A stretch of DNA of 64,000 bases, from assembly GCA_025359045.1 (NCBI GenBank), contig JANYHN010000008.1, forward strand, positions 62,001 to 126,000, read 5' to 3'. Positions 17,086 through 25,939 of the stretch are shown piece after piece. Position numbers and translations under genes: made by a program. The stretch is from Hyphomicrobiales bacterium. GTDB lineage: Bacteria > Pseudomonadota > Alphaproteobacteria > Rhizobiales > Aestuariivirgaceae. The notes below the pieces were generated by a model that was given only the letters and a program-made list of their open reading frames with translations, was not told where the DNA came from and did not search any database. The stretch's first letter is position 1. Each line of letters opens with the position of its first letter.

Positions 17086-19338
17086 TTATTTCATGACCGT
17101 GAATTCAGCACGGCGGTTTTTACGGTGCGCATCAGCAGTATGTGACGCATCGAGTGGTTTGTCTTTGCTGAAGCCAATGCCAGTGAGACGCGCGCCATCA
17201 ATACCAGCTTTGGTCAATGCTTCGATGACACTCGCTGCACGTCGTTCACTCAGGCCTTGGTTGTATTTCTCAGAACCACGCTCATCAGCATGACCAGCAA
17301 CCTGAATTTTCAATGCCAAGCAGCGTGGATCTTTGAGCAGCGCTGCATATTGATTTACCGCAAGGTCGAAAGGTGTTTTCATGTCAGATTTGTCAGTATC
17401 AAAGCGAACGGGGAAAACCGCAGAAATACGGGCCAACGTGGCATCGCAATCATAGGCTTGCGCTGCCGGCGGGGCTGGCGGCGGAGGTGCAACATTGACC
17501 GTCAATTCATTTTTGGTGGTGTCCGAAACCGATAGTTTGTCACCATCGGTTACAGTGGCCAAAACATCATATGTGCCATTCACAACTGGTTTTGTCGGCT
17601 TTAAATTCCAATGGCCCGAAGCATCAGATAACAGGTCAAAATCTGTGCCCAACTTGTGCTTCACGCCATCCAGATCGACTATCAAAGTTTTCGCCACACC
17701 TGCGGGCCATGTGCCTTTGACCGTCGGATGATCTGAATCAGATGTACTGCTTTCAACGGTGGGCGCAGCAAGAGCAGCGACTGGTTGGGGCGGCGGAGGT
17801 GGTGGTGGAGGTGGCGCAGCGACATCGACGGTCAATTCGTCTTTGGTTGCGTCGGTCATTGATTTTCCAGCGCCGTCCGTGACTGTTGTCACAACATCAT
17901 ATGTCCCGTTCGGCAATTCAGCCTTAGGCGTCAAAGTCCACTTGCCACTTGTGTCCGAGAGCAAATCGAAGTCTTTGCCCAGTGTGTGAGTAACGCCGCC
18001 CACGGCAACGGTAAGGCTTTTTGCGATACCAGCTGGCCAGGTTCCCTTGATGGTTGGCAAAGCCGAATCGGATTTCGACGTTTCGACCGTTGGGGCTGCA
18101 AGCTCTGGAGCAACCGCTGGAGGCGGAGGTGGTGCCTCGACAACAATGGCATCCTTTTGAATGATTTTAGTTACGTTGCCTGCAACATCTGTCTCTGTCA
18201 GGTTCAAATCATATTTGCCGGGTGGCAAAACTTCTGTCGGCACAAATGTAAAAGCGCCTTTCCCATCAGAAATCAGTTCTTTGTCTTTGCCCATAGCATA
18301 AGATTTTTTGTTCAAATCAATAGCCAGCGTGTTGCCGGGCATCTCGTCCCATTTGCCAGTTATGGCATAGGGCCAAACGGAATCGGCTGGTGACATGGTA
18401 GCAGCTGGCGCCTCAGGGGCTTTCGTATCGATTACAATCGATTGTGGAGCCGATGAAGTTGAGGATTTGCCGTCTGCATCTTCAACTTTAGCTGTGGCTT
18501 TAATCTCACCATCAGGCAATGGGGCAGCGAGTTTCAATGTCCATTTGCCTTGGTCTGCTGTCAGTTCCGGTGCTGTGCCGAGAACGTAAGGGGTTGCCCC
18601 CAAATCGACTGTCAGCTTGGCCGCTTCTGTTGGATATGTGCCAGTTATTGTGGGTTTATTGTTGTTTGTGACGATAGCCGTAACAGTCGGTGCGGCCAAG
18701 ATAACAGCAGGTTTTGCTGGCACTGGCGCTGGAACAACTTCAGCTGCTTTTGGCGTTTCAATAACTACTTTTGCGGGTGCAGCGGCTGATCCCTTAGCTT
18801 TGCCGCCATCAGTCACATTTGCGGTAACGTCATAGGAACCAACCGCCAAAGGAGCTGACAGCATTAACATCCAATTTCCGTCGGCGGATGTAAGCTCGGG
18901 GTCTTTGCCTAATGTATAAGTTTTGCCTGCAGCGGTAACGTCTAAAGTCTTTGCGACACCTTCGGGCCATGTGCCCTTTATCATTGGTGAAGTTTCGGCT
19001 GTGGTAATCGATTCTACGGTCGGCGCCATCAGTGAAACTGGTGCGGGTGGTGGAGGAGGAGTTACAATCTTAAGTTTAGTTACATCAACTGAGCGAACAC
19101 CATAAGTTTCGGCAACATTCTTCTTGGCGGCATCGAGTGCTTCTTGGCTGGCAACCTTGCCGGATAAGAACGCATCGCGGCCATCAAATTCAACTTTGGG
19201 GCCACCAGCTGCGGCCATCGCACGGCTTGATACATCTTGGACAAGTGAATTGGTTTGCAAAACACCGGCGGCTAAAAACGGGAGCCCTGCCCCCACAGCC
19301 ATCAGTTGAATCCACTTGAAAGGTTGCCATTGATACAT
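17086..19338 (-). CDS. OmpA-family protein with five Ig-like repeats
   Basis: A 750-residue envelope protein. After an N-terminal hydrophobic segment (about 10-30) comes a BON-like stretch (about 47-92, DGRDAFLSGKVAS), then a PPPPPAP hinge. Five repeats of about 90-110 residues follow, starting near 105, 225, 318, 415 and 520, each with a (I/V)KGTWP-type strand and an LGKDxEL strand, joined by proline runs. The C-terminal OmpA domain (about 640-750) has FDTDKSD, AGHADERGSEKYN and NRRAEFTV and should bind peptidoglycan. Start is the ATG at 19338. It leads the operon with the 43-residue peptide and the helix-hairpin-helix gene, and probably spans the periplasm as a tether. Confidence 0.85.
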   Translation of the reverse strand: MYQWQPFKWIQLMAVGAGLPFLAAGVLQTNSLVQDVSSRAMAAAGGPKVEFDGRDAFLSGKVASQEALDAAKKNVAETYGVRSVDVTKLKIVTPPPPPAPVSLMAPTVESITTAETSPMIKGTWPEGVAKTLDVTAAGKTYTLGKDPELTSADGNWMLMLSAPLAVGSYDVTANVTDGGKAKGSAAAPAKVVIETPKAAEVVPAPVPAKPAVILAAPTVTAIVTNNNKPTITGTYPTEAAKLTVDLGATPYVLGTAPELTADQGKWTLKLAAPLPDGEIKATAKVEDADGKSSTSSAPQSIVIDTKAPEAPAATMSPADSVWPYAITGKWDEMPGNTLAIDLNKKSYAMGKDKELISDGKGAFTFVPTEVLPPGKYDLNLTETDVAGNVTKIIQKDAIVVEAPPPPPAVAPELAAPTVETSKSDSALPTIKGTWPAGIAKSLTVAVGGVTHTLGKDFDLLSDTSGKWTLTPKAELPNGTYDVVTTVTDGAGKSMTDATKDELTVDVAAPPPPPPPPPQPVAALAAPTVESSTSDSDHPTVKGTWPAGVAKTLIVDLDGVKHKLGTDFDLLSDASGHWNLKPTKPVVNGTYDVLATVTDGDKLSVSDTTKNELTVNVAPPPPAPPAAQAYDCDATLARISAVFPVRFDTDKSDMKTPFDLAVNQYAALLKDPRCLALKIQVAGHADERGSEKYNQGLSERRAASVIEALTKAGIDGARLTGIGFSKDKPLDASHTADAHRKNRRAEFTVMK

Positions 19339-19698
19339 TGTCTATTGTTCCCCGCTGGACAGCAAATTAGCCCCAATTTAGCGTTCAGGACACACTGTTA
19401 ATCAATTGTTATCATATCTCAAGATTGTTTGGCTAGTTGATTCTAAGCCATGTGGATGGCTGCTGGATGGCTGCGCATCTTAAGGTATTTTTAACGAACG
19501 GAACTATTCGTCAACAGAACTGTGGCCCTGTTGCCACAGATGGTTAAAAACTTAATTGTCAGCCGCCTTATGCGTTGACCTTAATGATGGAAGCGACGAG
19601 AAAGCATTTGTGTGCACGGCGACTCGTGCATTGCCCGCCACTCATTTGCAGGGGACCGGGGGGCCAATTTAAACTCCAATAACTTGGGAGAATACAAT
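19339..19698. other. Intergenic region between OmpA and porin genes
   Basis: A 360-base gap between divergent genes with no plausible ORF. It holds an 11-base tandem direct repeat (TGGATGGCTGC twice, 19453-19474) and a perfect 7-bp inverted repeat CTGTGGC/GCCACAG (19520-19539) in the long leader expected for the porin mRNA. A strong ribosome site GGGAG lies at 19686-19690. The hairpin could be a small-RNA or repressor target, but nothing proves this. Confidence 0.4.
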
Positions 19699-20931
19699 AT
19701 GAATATGATTAAGTTCGCACTTCTCGGAACAGCGGCAATTGCTGCAGTTTCGGTTAGCGCTCAAGCTAGCACAGCTTCAGACATTGCTGCCCTTAAGGCA
19801 CAAGTTGAAGCTCTGTCAGCTCAGGTCGCTGCCAACGAAGCACAAGTATCAGTTCCAGCTGGCTTCCAGTTGATGACTGTTAGCCAACAACCAGGTATTG
19901 ATGTTCCTGGCGTCGGCAGCGCAGGCCGCAACGTAACAACAATCGCCATTTTGCCAACTGCTGATGCTCCTGCATCAACTGTTATTCAATGGTCGGGCTT
20001 TGCCCGTGCTGCTTTGCAGTATATTGATAATCCGGACACATTATCAGCAGCGGCTAATACTGCTCTTTCGATTGCTTCGGTTGCTGCTACAGACAACGTG
20101 TTCTTGAACGTCCGTGCTCGTGGTCAAATCAACGTTGTTGGTAAGACAGATACAGCTGTTGGCGAAGTTGGCGCTCAAATGTCAGTTCGCGGCAATTGGA
20201 ATACTGCTCAGACCCAATTCGGCAACAACCTCGCGGCGGAAATTTCAAATGCTTGGGGCTGGTGGAAAATGACTCCAGACCTGACATTGGCTGGTGGTTT
20301 CAACGGTTCGCTTTCTGCTATTGGTTATGGTTATGATGGCGCTTGCTCTTGCTACTACACAGACAACGCACGTGCTGGTACTGCACTTAATGGCGACGTT
20401 GCTCAAATGCGCTTGACTTATGCGTCTGGTCCAATGTCGGCAGCTGTTGCTATCGAAGACGGTCATAACGCGGTTGCTGCTGTAAACCAAAATGTGCTCG
20501 CAGTTACAGCTAAAGTTGGTTACACTGGTGACTTGTTCAGCGCGGCGATTTCTGGTGGCTTTGAGCCAGCTTTTGCGGCTGCTGGTCCTGAGGCCATGTA
20601 CACAGTTGCAATCGGCGGCAAGATTGGTCTCGGCGATGTAGGCTCACTCTCGATGGAAGCTGACACTGGTTCAGGCCATCTTGCTGGCGACAACTTCTGG
20701 GCTGCAAGCATCTTGGGAAGCTTGAACTTGTCTGATCAAGCTCACTTTGAAGTTGCTTACAACCATGATCACTTTGATGCCACAGCGAGCGAAGAAGATG
20801 CAGTCTTGGCTGGTATCTACTACGAGCCAGTATCACAGCTCACCATTGGTCTTGAAGGCGAATGGATCAAGGATAGCCGTAACTCAACAGGTGGCGTAAA
20901 TGCTGACCTCGTAACTGTATTCCGCTTCTAA
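19699..20931 (+). CDS. Alphaproteobacterial outer-membrane porin
   Basis: A 410-residue beta-barrel porin for passive uptake of small solutes. From the ATG at 19699, eight bases after GGGAG, there is a classic signal peptide ending SAQAS, then a short coiled-coil (SDIAALKAQVEALSAQVAAN). The barrel follows with alternating strands such as NVFLNVRARGQINVVG and a C-terminal phenylalanine (VFRF), the signal for barrel assembly. Codons are enriched in frequently used ones, which suits a highly expressed gene. It is probably a member or relative of the Porin_2 family. It is monocistronic, with a strong terminator. Confidence 0.85.
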   Translation: MNMIKFALLGTAAIAAVSVSAQASTASDIAALKAQVEALSAQVAANEAQVSVPAGFQLMTVSQQPGIDVPGVGSAGRNVTTIAILPTADAPASTVIQWSGFARAALQYIDNPDTLSAAANTALSIASVAATDNVFLNVRARGQINVVGKTDTAVGEVGAQMSVRGNWNTAQTQFGNNLAAEISNAWGWWKMTPDLTLAGGFNGSLSAIGYGYDGACSCYYTDNARAGTALNGDVAQMRLTYASGPMSAAVAIEDGHNAVAAVNQNVLAVTAKVGYTGDLFSAAISGGFEPAFAAAGPEAMYTVAIGGKIGLGDVGSLSMEADTGSGHLAGDNFWAASILGSLNLSDQAHFEVAYNHDHFDATASEEDAVLAGIYYEPVSQLTIGLEGEWIKDSRNSTGGVNADLVTVFRF

Positions 20932-20954
20932 TCTTAGCGAATATTTTACACAGA

Positions 20955-20982
20955 ACGGCTCGCTTCGGCGGGCCGTTTTTTT
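20955..20982 (+). terminator. Strong terminator after the porin gene
   Basis: Nine-bp stem ACGGCTCGC/GCGGGCCGT (one G-T pair) closed by a TTCG tetraloop and followed by seven T residues. Confidence 0.92.
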
Positions 20983-21062
20983 ATTTCAATGCATCTTGAG
21001 CCTTGTTCGTGCCTAACTCTTCGCGTATTGCTTGAAACTGATTTGACTGGGTGCATTATCTC

Positions 21063-21896
21063 GTGAACATTGTCCGTTTTTGTTTGGTGTCTGTTGCGCT
21101 TTTGGGCTTGGCAGCTTGTGCTGCTGATCAAGTTGGTGTTGAAAGCCGCGCGATTTCTGTTGATCAACAAGCTGAGCCTGCAGGGGCAGCGGGCCAAGAA
21201 GCAGCTGCATCAGTGGCGCATCTTTTGCCTGGCACGGGGCCAACTTATGTCACCCTCACTGTTTCTGAAACGGATAGTTCTGACGGGTTCGCCAAGGCCG
21301 ATAGCCATAAAGCCGCTATAACGTCTGGAAGTGGATTCGTCGTAAGCGAGGATGGCATCGTGATGACAGCAGCGCATGTGGCCGTGGCTAAAGGAAATCA
21401 GATTTCCGCCCGCGCCGCGAATGGCAGGGTGTATTCTGGCGTTGTTGTGGGCATTAATCCGACCAATGATATGGCCGTCATAAAACTCCGTGGGTTTAAT
21501 GGTCGTGCCGCAGTGCCTTCCACACCTGGTTGTTTGGCCAAGGGTGATTTGGTTTATACGTTAGGCAAGCCCCATGGTTCGGGCGATACGGCGCGTGTTG
21601 GATCGCTTGAAGCCAAGCATTTTGGCCGTGCGGTGGCCTACGGCAAATTTGGTTATCCTGATGCGATGGTTTTGCATATGGGCACGCAGCGTGGCGAATC
21701 CGGTGGCCCCGTGTTTGATTCCCAAGGTCATCTGGTCGGCATGGTGGTTAGCACGCTTTCTGATTCCTCGGGCCAATCAATCAATTTGGCCCATGCTATT
21801 CCTGCAACATCATTGGCCAATTTTTTATGTTCGACCACCACTTGCAGTTCCAATTGGAATGCGCTGGCCGCCAAGAACATGGATGCTTGCGGTTAG
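21063..21896 (+). CDS. Trypsin-like serine protease lipoprotein
   Basis: Secreted protease of about 277 residues with the chymotrypsin/HtrA fold but no PDZ domain. A lipobox LAAC places the lipidated cysteine at about residue 19 if the GTG at 21063 is the start; a GTG four codons upstream is also possible and neither has a good ribosome site. The triad is visible as His in MTAAHVAV, Asp in NDMAVIKL and Ser in GESGGPVFD. It probably acts in periplasmic quality control or on a specific envelope substrate. It sits alone between the porin and a convergent oxidoreductase gene, overlapping the end of the latter by 4 bases. Confidence 0.82.
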   Translation: MNIVRFCLVSVALLGLAACAADQVGVESRAISVDQQAEPAGAAGQEAAASVAHLLPGTGPTYVTLTVSETDSSDGFAKADSHKAAITSGSGFVVSEDGIVMTAAHVAVAKGNQISARAANGRVYSGVVVGINPTNDMAVIKLRGFNGRAAVPSTPGCLAKGDLVYTLGKPHGSGDTARVGSLEAKHFGRAVAYGKFGYPDAMVLHMGTQRGESGGPVFDSQGHLVGMVVSTLSDSSGQSINLAHAIPATSLANFLCSTTTCSSNWNALAAKNMDACG

Positions 21897-22867
21897 GGCC
21901 TTATAATCGTCGATCCTGTGGTTTTTCCAGATTCAAGATCACGGTGCGCCTGTGCAACATCTGCCAAAGCATAGCTTTGATTTATGGCGATTTTCACCTT
22001 GCCGGACTTCACAATTTTGATCAGATCATCGGCAGTTTCTTTGAACTCCCGATCGGAAGCAATATAAGAATAGAGCGTTGGCCTGGTCACATAGAGTGAA
22101 CCTTTGGCCGCCAGCACGCCCAATTGAAAATCTTTAATCGGGCCTGATGCATTGCCGAAACTCACCAGCAATCCACGCGGCGACAAGCTGTCGAGCGAGG
22201 CTTGCAAAGTCGCCTGCCCCACGCTGTCATACACCACGGGAACACCTTTGCCCTTGGTGATCTCGCGCACGCGGGCAGCCACATCCTCGGTACGGTTGTT
22301 GATCACATGAGAGCAGCCATGATCTAAAGCTAATTGCATTTTATCTGGCGAGCCTGCCGTGCCGATCACTTTCACGCCAAGTGATTTGGCCCACTGCGAC
22401 ATGATGAGACCCACACCACCCGCCGCTGCATGCATCAAAATAAATTGCCCGCGTTTTACTTTATATGTGGCGCGCAAAAGATAACGCACTGTCATGCCTT
22501 TCAGCATCATTGCCGCTGCAGTTTCGTCGCTAATTGATTTGGGCAATTTCACCAAACGATTTGCAGGAAAATTTCGCGCCTGCGCATATGAGCCAAGCGG
22601 CCCAGAACCATAAGCCACGCGGTCACCCACTTTAAAGCCTTTGACACCCTGCCCTAATTCTTCGATCACACCAGCAGCTTCATTTCCCAATCCGCTTGGA
22701 AGCGGAGCAGGATAAAGACCGCTGCGATAATAGACATCGATATAGTTGAGGCCAATCGCTGTGTGGCGCAGGCGCACTTCGCCAGCAGCGGGCGGTGGCA
22801 GTTCCGCATCAACATATTCAAGAACGTCAGGTCCACCGGTTTTATTGAACAAAATCTTTTTCATCAT
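21893..22867 (-). CDS. Quinone oxidoreductase (zeta-crystallin type, MDR family)
   Basis: NADPH-dependent quinone reductase of the medium-chain dehydrogenase family without zinc ligands, 324 residues. It has a GroES-like N-terminal domain (GLNYIDVYYRSGLYP, GNEAAGVIEELG) and a Rossmann domain with LMHAAAGGVGLIMSQWAKSLG and a typical VYDSVGQATL segment. The start ATG overlaps the stop of the Card1-like gene by 4 bases, so the two are co-translated. Similar to E. coli QorA. Probably detoxifies quinones or enones. Confidence 0.9.
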   Translation of the reverse strand: MMKKILFNKTGGPDVLEYVDAELPPPAAGEVRLRHTAIGLNYIDVYYRSGLYPAPLPSGLGNEAAGVIEELGQGVKGFKVGDRVAYGSGPLGSYAQARNFPANRLVKLPKSISDETAAAMMLKGMTVRYLLRATYKVKRGQFILMHAAAGGVGLIMSQWAKSLGVKVIGTAGSPDKMQLALDHGCSHVINNRTEDVAARVREITKGKGVPVVYDSVGQATLQASLDSLSPRGLLVSFGNASGPIKDFQLGVLAAKGSLYVTRPTLYSYIASDREFKETADDLIKIVKSGKVKIAINQSYALADVAQAHRDLESGKTTGSTIIRP

Positions 22868-23625
22868 TTCACAACATTAAATAAAGTTTGCACAGCCGCC
22901 ACCAATTTTTCCCAACTGATCCCTTCGAGCGGAATGATCTCAACATCAAGCACAGCCGCTTTTCCCATCAGTGCATTATAGCGTGGTGCTGCTCTAACTT
23001 CATCAAAAAGATCAGTGGTCACCAAAACCGCAACTTTTTCACCCGGCCTACCAAAATGATCACATAAATTATCCGCCTCATGCACGGCGTCCATCAACCT
23101 GTTGCGATGTTTGCGGTCATGAGTATCAAGCTCCGAACGCAGTGCCTTGCACGACACAAACCCCAATCTTCCGCCCTCGCGTATGATGAGATCAATTTCG
23201 TTTTCGCCTGAAAATTCTTTGACCTTCCATCCGATCACTTGACCAAAAAGTGCTTCGTCGGCACCAGCTTCCATAGCCGCCAGCCAAGCCAATTCTTCGA
23301 GCCAACCGCCTGAAAGATACCGCCTGCTTTTTGTTTCACAAATGGCATGACCGCTTGGTTCGCGAATGACCATCGCGTGTTTTTCAATTTGCGCAAGCAA
23401 TGCCAAGCCCGAACTATCTAATTCATGAGGTGCAATGGGAACACGCCGAACATAATCCTCAGTGGCCCTGAACACAGCATCTCTCACCGTTTCAAACAGC
23501 GTATAATGATCCGCAATCATCCGCGAGAGGGGCGCGTTAGCCTTTGCCACTTCGGGGTCACCATGAGTGGCCTTCAACCACGCACCGCGTTCTTTTAAAA
23601 TTGTTTCAATTGTCATGCTGTTCAT
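22864..23625 (-). CDS. Card1/DUF1887-like PD-(D/E)XK nuclease-fold protein
   Basis: 253 residues that I match by pattern to the C-terminal nuclease domain of DUF1887/Card1. The GGWLEE motif (Glu110) resembles the conserved helix of that family. Asp145 in ENEIDLII is the PD-motif acid, and Lys160 in FVSCK is the motif lysine. The (D/E)XK acid is replaced by Ser158. There is no room for a full CARF sensor domain; the first 100 residues look like a helical or winged-helix segment. Canonical Card1 works with type III CRISPR, which is not seen here. It is coupled to the quinone reductase gene by a 4-base overlap. It may be an inactive or RNA/DNA-binding relative. Confidence 0.6.
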   Translation of the reverse strand: MNSMTIETILKERGAWLKATHGDPEVAKANAPLSRMIADHYTLFETVRDAVFRATEDYVRRVPIAPHELDSSGLALLAQIEKHAMVIREPSGHAICETKSRRYLSGGWLEELAWLAAMEAGADEALFGQVIGWKVKEFSGENEIDLIIREGGRLGFVSCKALRSELDTHDRKHRNRLMDAVHEADNLCDHFGRPGEKVAVLVTTDLFDEVRAAPRYNALMGKAAVLDVEIIPLEGISWEKLVAAVQTLFNVVK

Positions 23626-23672
23626 AGGCCCAATCTTGCCCTAAAGATTGCAACATTCCAAGGAGTTCATTT

Positions 23673-24842
23673 ATGAGTTTTGAAGTTTCAGATTTGGTTG
23701 CGCGCGTAGAGTTTCCACCCATTGCCGAGGCGATGAGTTGGGTGAAGACTGAGCCCGGCAACCGTGAACTTCTGAACATGTGCCAAGCCGTGCCCAGTTA
23801 TCCGCCGGCTGAAATATTGCAATATGAAATTGCGCGGTTGGCGCATCAGCCCGGCACTGGCGGCTACACCGATATATTCGGCATCATGCCGCTGCGCGAA
23901 GCTTATGCCGCGCATATCAGCGCTGACTATGCTGCGCGGATTGAAGCGCAAGAAGTGGCGATTACCACTGGCTGCAATCAAGCCTTTGCCGCGGCCATCA
24001 TGTCTGTGGCCAAAGCTGGAGATAACGTGATCATCCCCGTGCCCTATTATTTCAATCATCAAATGTGGTTGACGATGATGGGCATTGAAATTCGGGCTAT
24101 CCCCGCTTTCTCTGAAGGCGTTTCCCATCCATCGCCGGAACTGGCCTTGTCGCTGATCGATAGTCGGACGCGGGCCATCGTTTTGTGCTCGCCAAATAAT
24201 CCCACAGGTGCAATTTACCCGAGTTCCATTCTCAATCAATTCTATGATGTAGCTCAAAGCGCCGGCATTGCCTTGATCCTTGATGAAACCTACAAGGATT
24301 TTAGGCCAGATCCCGCCTCGCCCCATAATCTGCTCGCACGTGATGGTTGGCAAACCACCTTGATCCAACTCTACAGCTTTTCAAAAATTTACGCGCTTGC
24401 AGGTTATAGATTGGGCGCAATTATCGCAGGCAAAGATGTGCTGCATCAAGTGGCCAAGGTGCTCGACACCATGACAGTCTGCCCCCCGCAAATTTCACAA
24501 CGCGCCGTGTTGTTTGGCTTGACAGCGCTTGATGATTGGAAAGCCGAAAAGAAATCTGTGATGCGCGGCAGGCTTGAAGCCATGCGCGCTTCGTTTGCAG
24601 CTCCAGATTTAAAGTATGAGTTAGTCGGTAGCGGTGCCTATTTCGCTTACGTGAAGCATCCTTTTGCAGGAGAGACTTCTAAATCCGTCGCCATGCGCTT
24701 GGCACGAGAAAACGACCTCCTCTGCCTCCCCGGCTCCATGTTCGGCCCTGGACAGGAGAATTACTTAAGGTTCGCCTTCGCCAATGTCGAAGCCGAGCGC
24801 ATGGCAGGCTTGGCCGAAAGATTGATCGAAAGCCAAAGGTAA
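23673..24842 (+). CDS. Class I/II PLP aminotransferase
   Basis: Pyridoxal-phosphate aminotransferase of 389 residues. Fold-type I markers are visible: the GGYTDIFG segment near the N-terminus, LCSPNNPTGAIYP (cofactor and substrate asparagine), ILDETYKDF (aspartate that pairs with the pyridine nitrogen), the Schiff-base lysine in LYSFSKIYALAGYRLG and the C-terminal YLRFAFANVE arginine. The substrate cannot be told from sequence; aspartate/aromatic-type enzymes are closest. It is divergent from the Card1-like gene (47 bases between starts) and monocistronic. Confidence 0.88.
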   Translation: MSFEVSDLVARVEFPPIAEAMSWVKTEPGNRELLNMCQAVPSYPPAEILQYEIARLAHQPGTGGYTDIFGIMPLREAYAAHISADYAARIEAQEVAITTGCNQAFAAAIMSVAKAGDNVIIPVPYYFNHQMWLTMMGIEIRAIPAFSEGVSHPSPELALSLIDSRTRAIVLCSPNNPTGAIYPSSILNQFYDVAQSAGIALILDETYKDFRPDPASPHNLLARDGWQTTLIQLYSFSKIYALAGYRLGAIIAGKDVLHQVAKVLDTMTVCPPQISQRAVLFGLTALDDWKAEKKSVMRGRLEAMRASFAAPDLKYELVGSGAYFAYVKHPFAGETSKSVAMRLARENDLLCLPGSMFGPGQENYLRFAFANVEAERMAGLAERLIESQR

Positions 24843-24855
24843 CTCCTCATTTCAA

Positions 24856-24905
24856 CTCTCTCCCCTCGCGGGAGAGAGCAGCTTGTTTTGCAAAACAAAA
24901 CAAGC
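24856..24905. repeat. Tandem hairpins between convergent genes
   Basis: Two adjacent perfect stem-loops: CTCTCTCCC/GGGAGAGAG with a 5-base loop (24856-24878) and GCTTGTTTTG/CAAAACAAGC with a 5-base loop (24881-24905). The first belongs to the same CTCTCCC family as hairpins at 32881 and 60726. Lying between two convergent stops, the pair may act as a bidirectional transcription end. Confidence 0.7.
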
Positions 24906-24918
24906 AAGAGAGGGAAGT

Positions 24919-25527
24919 CTATCTTCCCTCCACCGTCCCCAAAAACCGAGCATTCACCCAGCCTTCAACCGCAGTGATCGACCCCTGCTCATTTTTCGGA
25001 CGCAAAACAACAGCAACGCGCGCCCAACCCTTTTTCAGCACGCCCGGCTTTGCCCACACAAAACCTTTCGCATAAGCCGCACCAAGAATTTTGGCCGAAG
25101 CATGAGGTTGGCTGCGCAGATTAAGTTGATCATTAGCCGCCACGCCCACCACCCGCCGCAACTGTGTGCCTTCTGGCATCCGCACGCAGCCACCCATCAC
25201 GGAAGCAGAACCGACAAGCTTGCCCACATAAGGATAGTCAAACTCGCTCATACCATCCGAGCCCTCGCCCTTGCTGATCTTTAAAGTGAAGGCGCTGCCT
25301 TTTTTCAAGCGACCAGACAATATAATTTCGTCGCCCCGCTTTTGAACCATCGGAGTCAGCGCCAACCCAACATGCTGATCATTATCATCATAATAAACGC
25401 CATTGCGCGCCATGGAAATGGTGATGAACGGTTCGGTAAAACTGCACCAGAAACTCGGAAGCGAAGCGGCTTGCACATTGGAAGCGAAGACCATCAGTAT
25501 AGTTATTATAGTTGATAATATCTTCAA
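24919..25527 (-). CDS. Secreted SH3-domain protein
   Basis: Periplasmic protein of about 202 residues. The first part (PSFWCSFTEPFITISMARNGVYYDD) has no family I recognise. The C-terminal 70 residues form a bacterial SH3 domain (GVAANDQLNLRSQPHASAKILG, WARVAV, GWVNARFL), a fold that usually binds peptidoglycan or peptide ligands. I place the start at the TTG at 25527, ten bases after AGGAG and directly before a good signal peptide (KILSTIITILMVFASNVQA). An ATG at 25551 without a ribosome site is the alternative, and the frame stays open to 25719. Confidence 0.75.
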   Translation of the reverse strand: MKILSTIITILMVFASNVQAASLPSFWCSFTEPFITISMARNGVYYDDNDQHVGLALTPMVQKRGDEIILSGRLKKGSAFTLKISKGEGSDGMSEFDYPYVGKLVGSASVMGGCVRMPEGTQLRRVVGVAANDQLNLRSQPHASAKILGAAYAKGFVWAKPGVLKKGWARVAVVLRPKNEQGSITAVEGWVNARFLGTVEGR

Positions 25528-25551
25528 AACAGCAAAACTCCTGGTGAACAT

Positions 25552-25939
25552 TTGAAAACGGATCGAGTTGAAGTCTAATCGTTTTCCGATGCAAGCGAAA
25601 CATATTGTCTTCTCCCGTTTCTTAAACAGGTGATGAAAGGCGCCCGTCGAGCGAAGGGGTGTGGGATAGATGAGGGACCGCTGACGAAAACCGAACATGC
25701 GGCCAAGGGGCTTCATCAATGCGACTTAAAATAAATTGCTCAAGTCGCGTCACCACTGCTCCTCCAAAGGAAAAGCGTAAAGTATTTTGAGTGGAGAGCA
25801 AAACTTCTCCCTTCTCCTCGACAGAAGGTCCTGCAAAGCCAGGAATGAGGTTCCTAGAAAGAAGTTCAGGATTTAGTTAAGTGGGGTGGCACCGTAAATT
25901 TAAGCGAGACTGTTTTAGCAGAATCACTATTTTGCGGCG
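25552..25939. other. Intergenic region, no gene recognised
   Basis: About 390 bases between two leftward genes. The first 170 bases are an open extension of the SH3 gene frame but do not look like protein. A small hairpin CCTTCT/AGAAGG lies at 25810-25828. The rest becomes AT-richer toward the HEPN gene, marking the edge of the accessory segment. Confidence 0.4.

Noticed and set aside
19520-19539. CTGTGGC/GCCACAG dyad as a terminator
   Set aside because: No T-run on either strand; left as an inverted repeat of unknown role.
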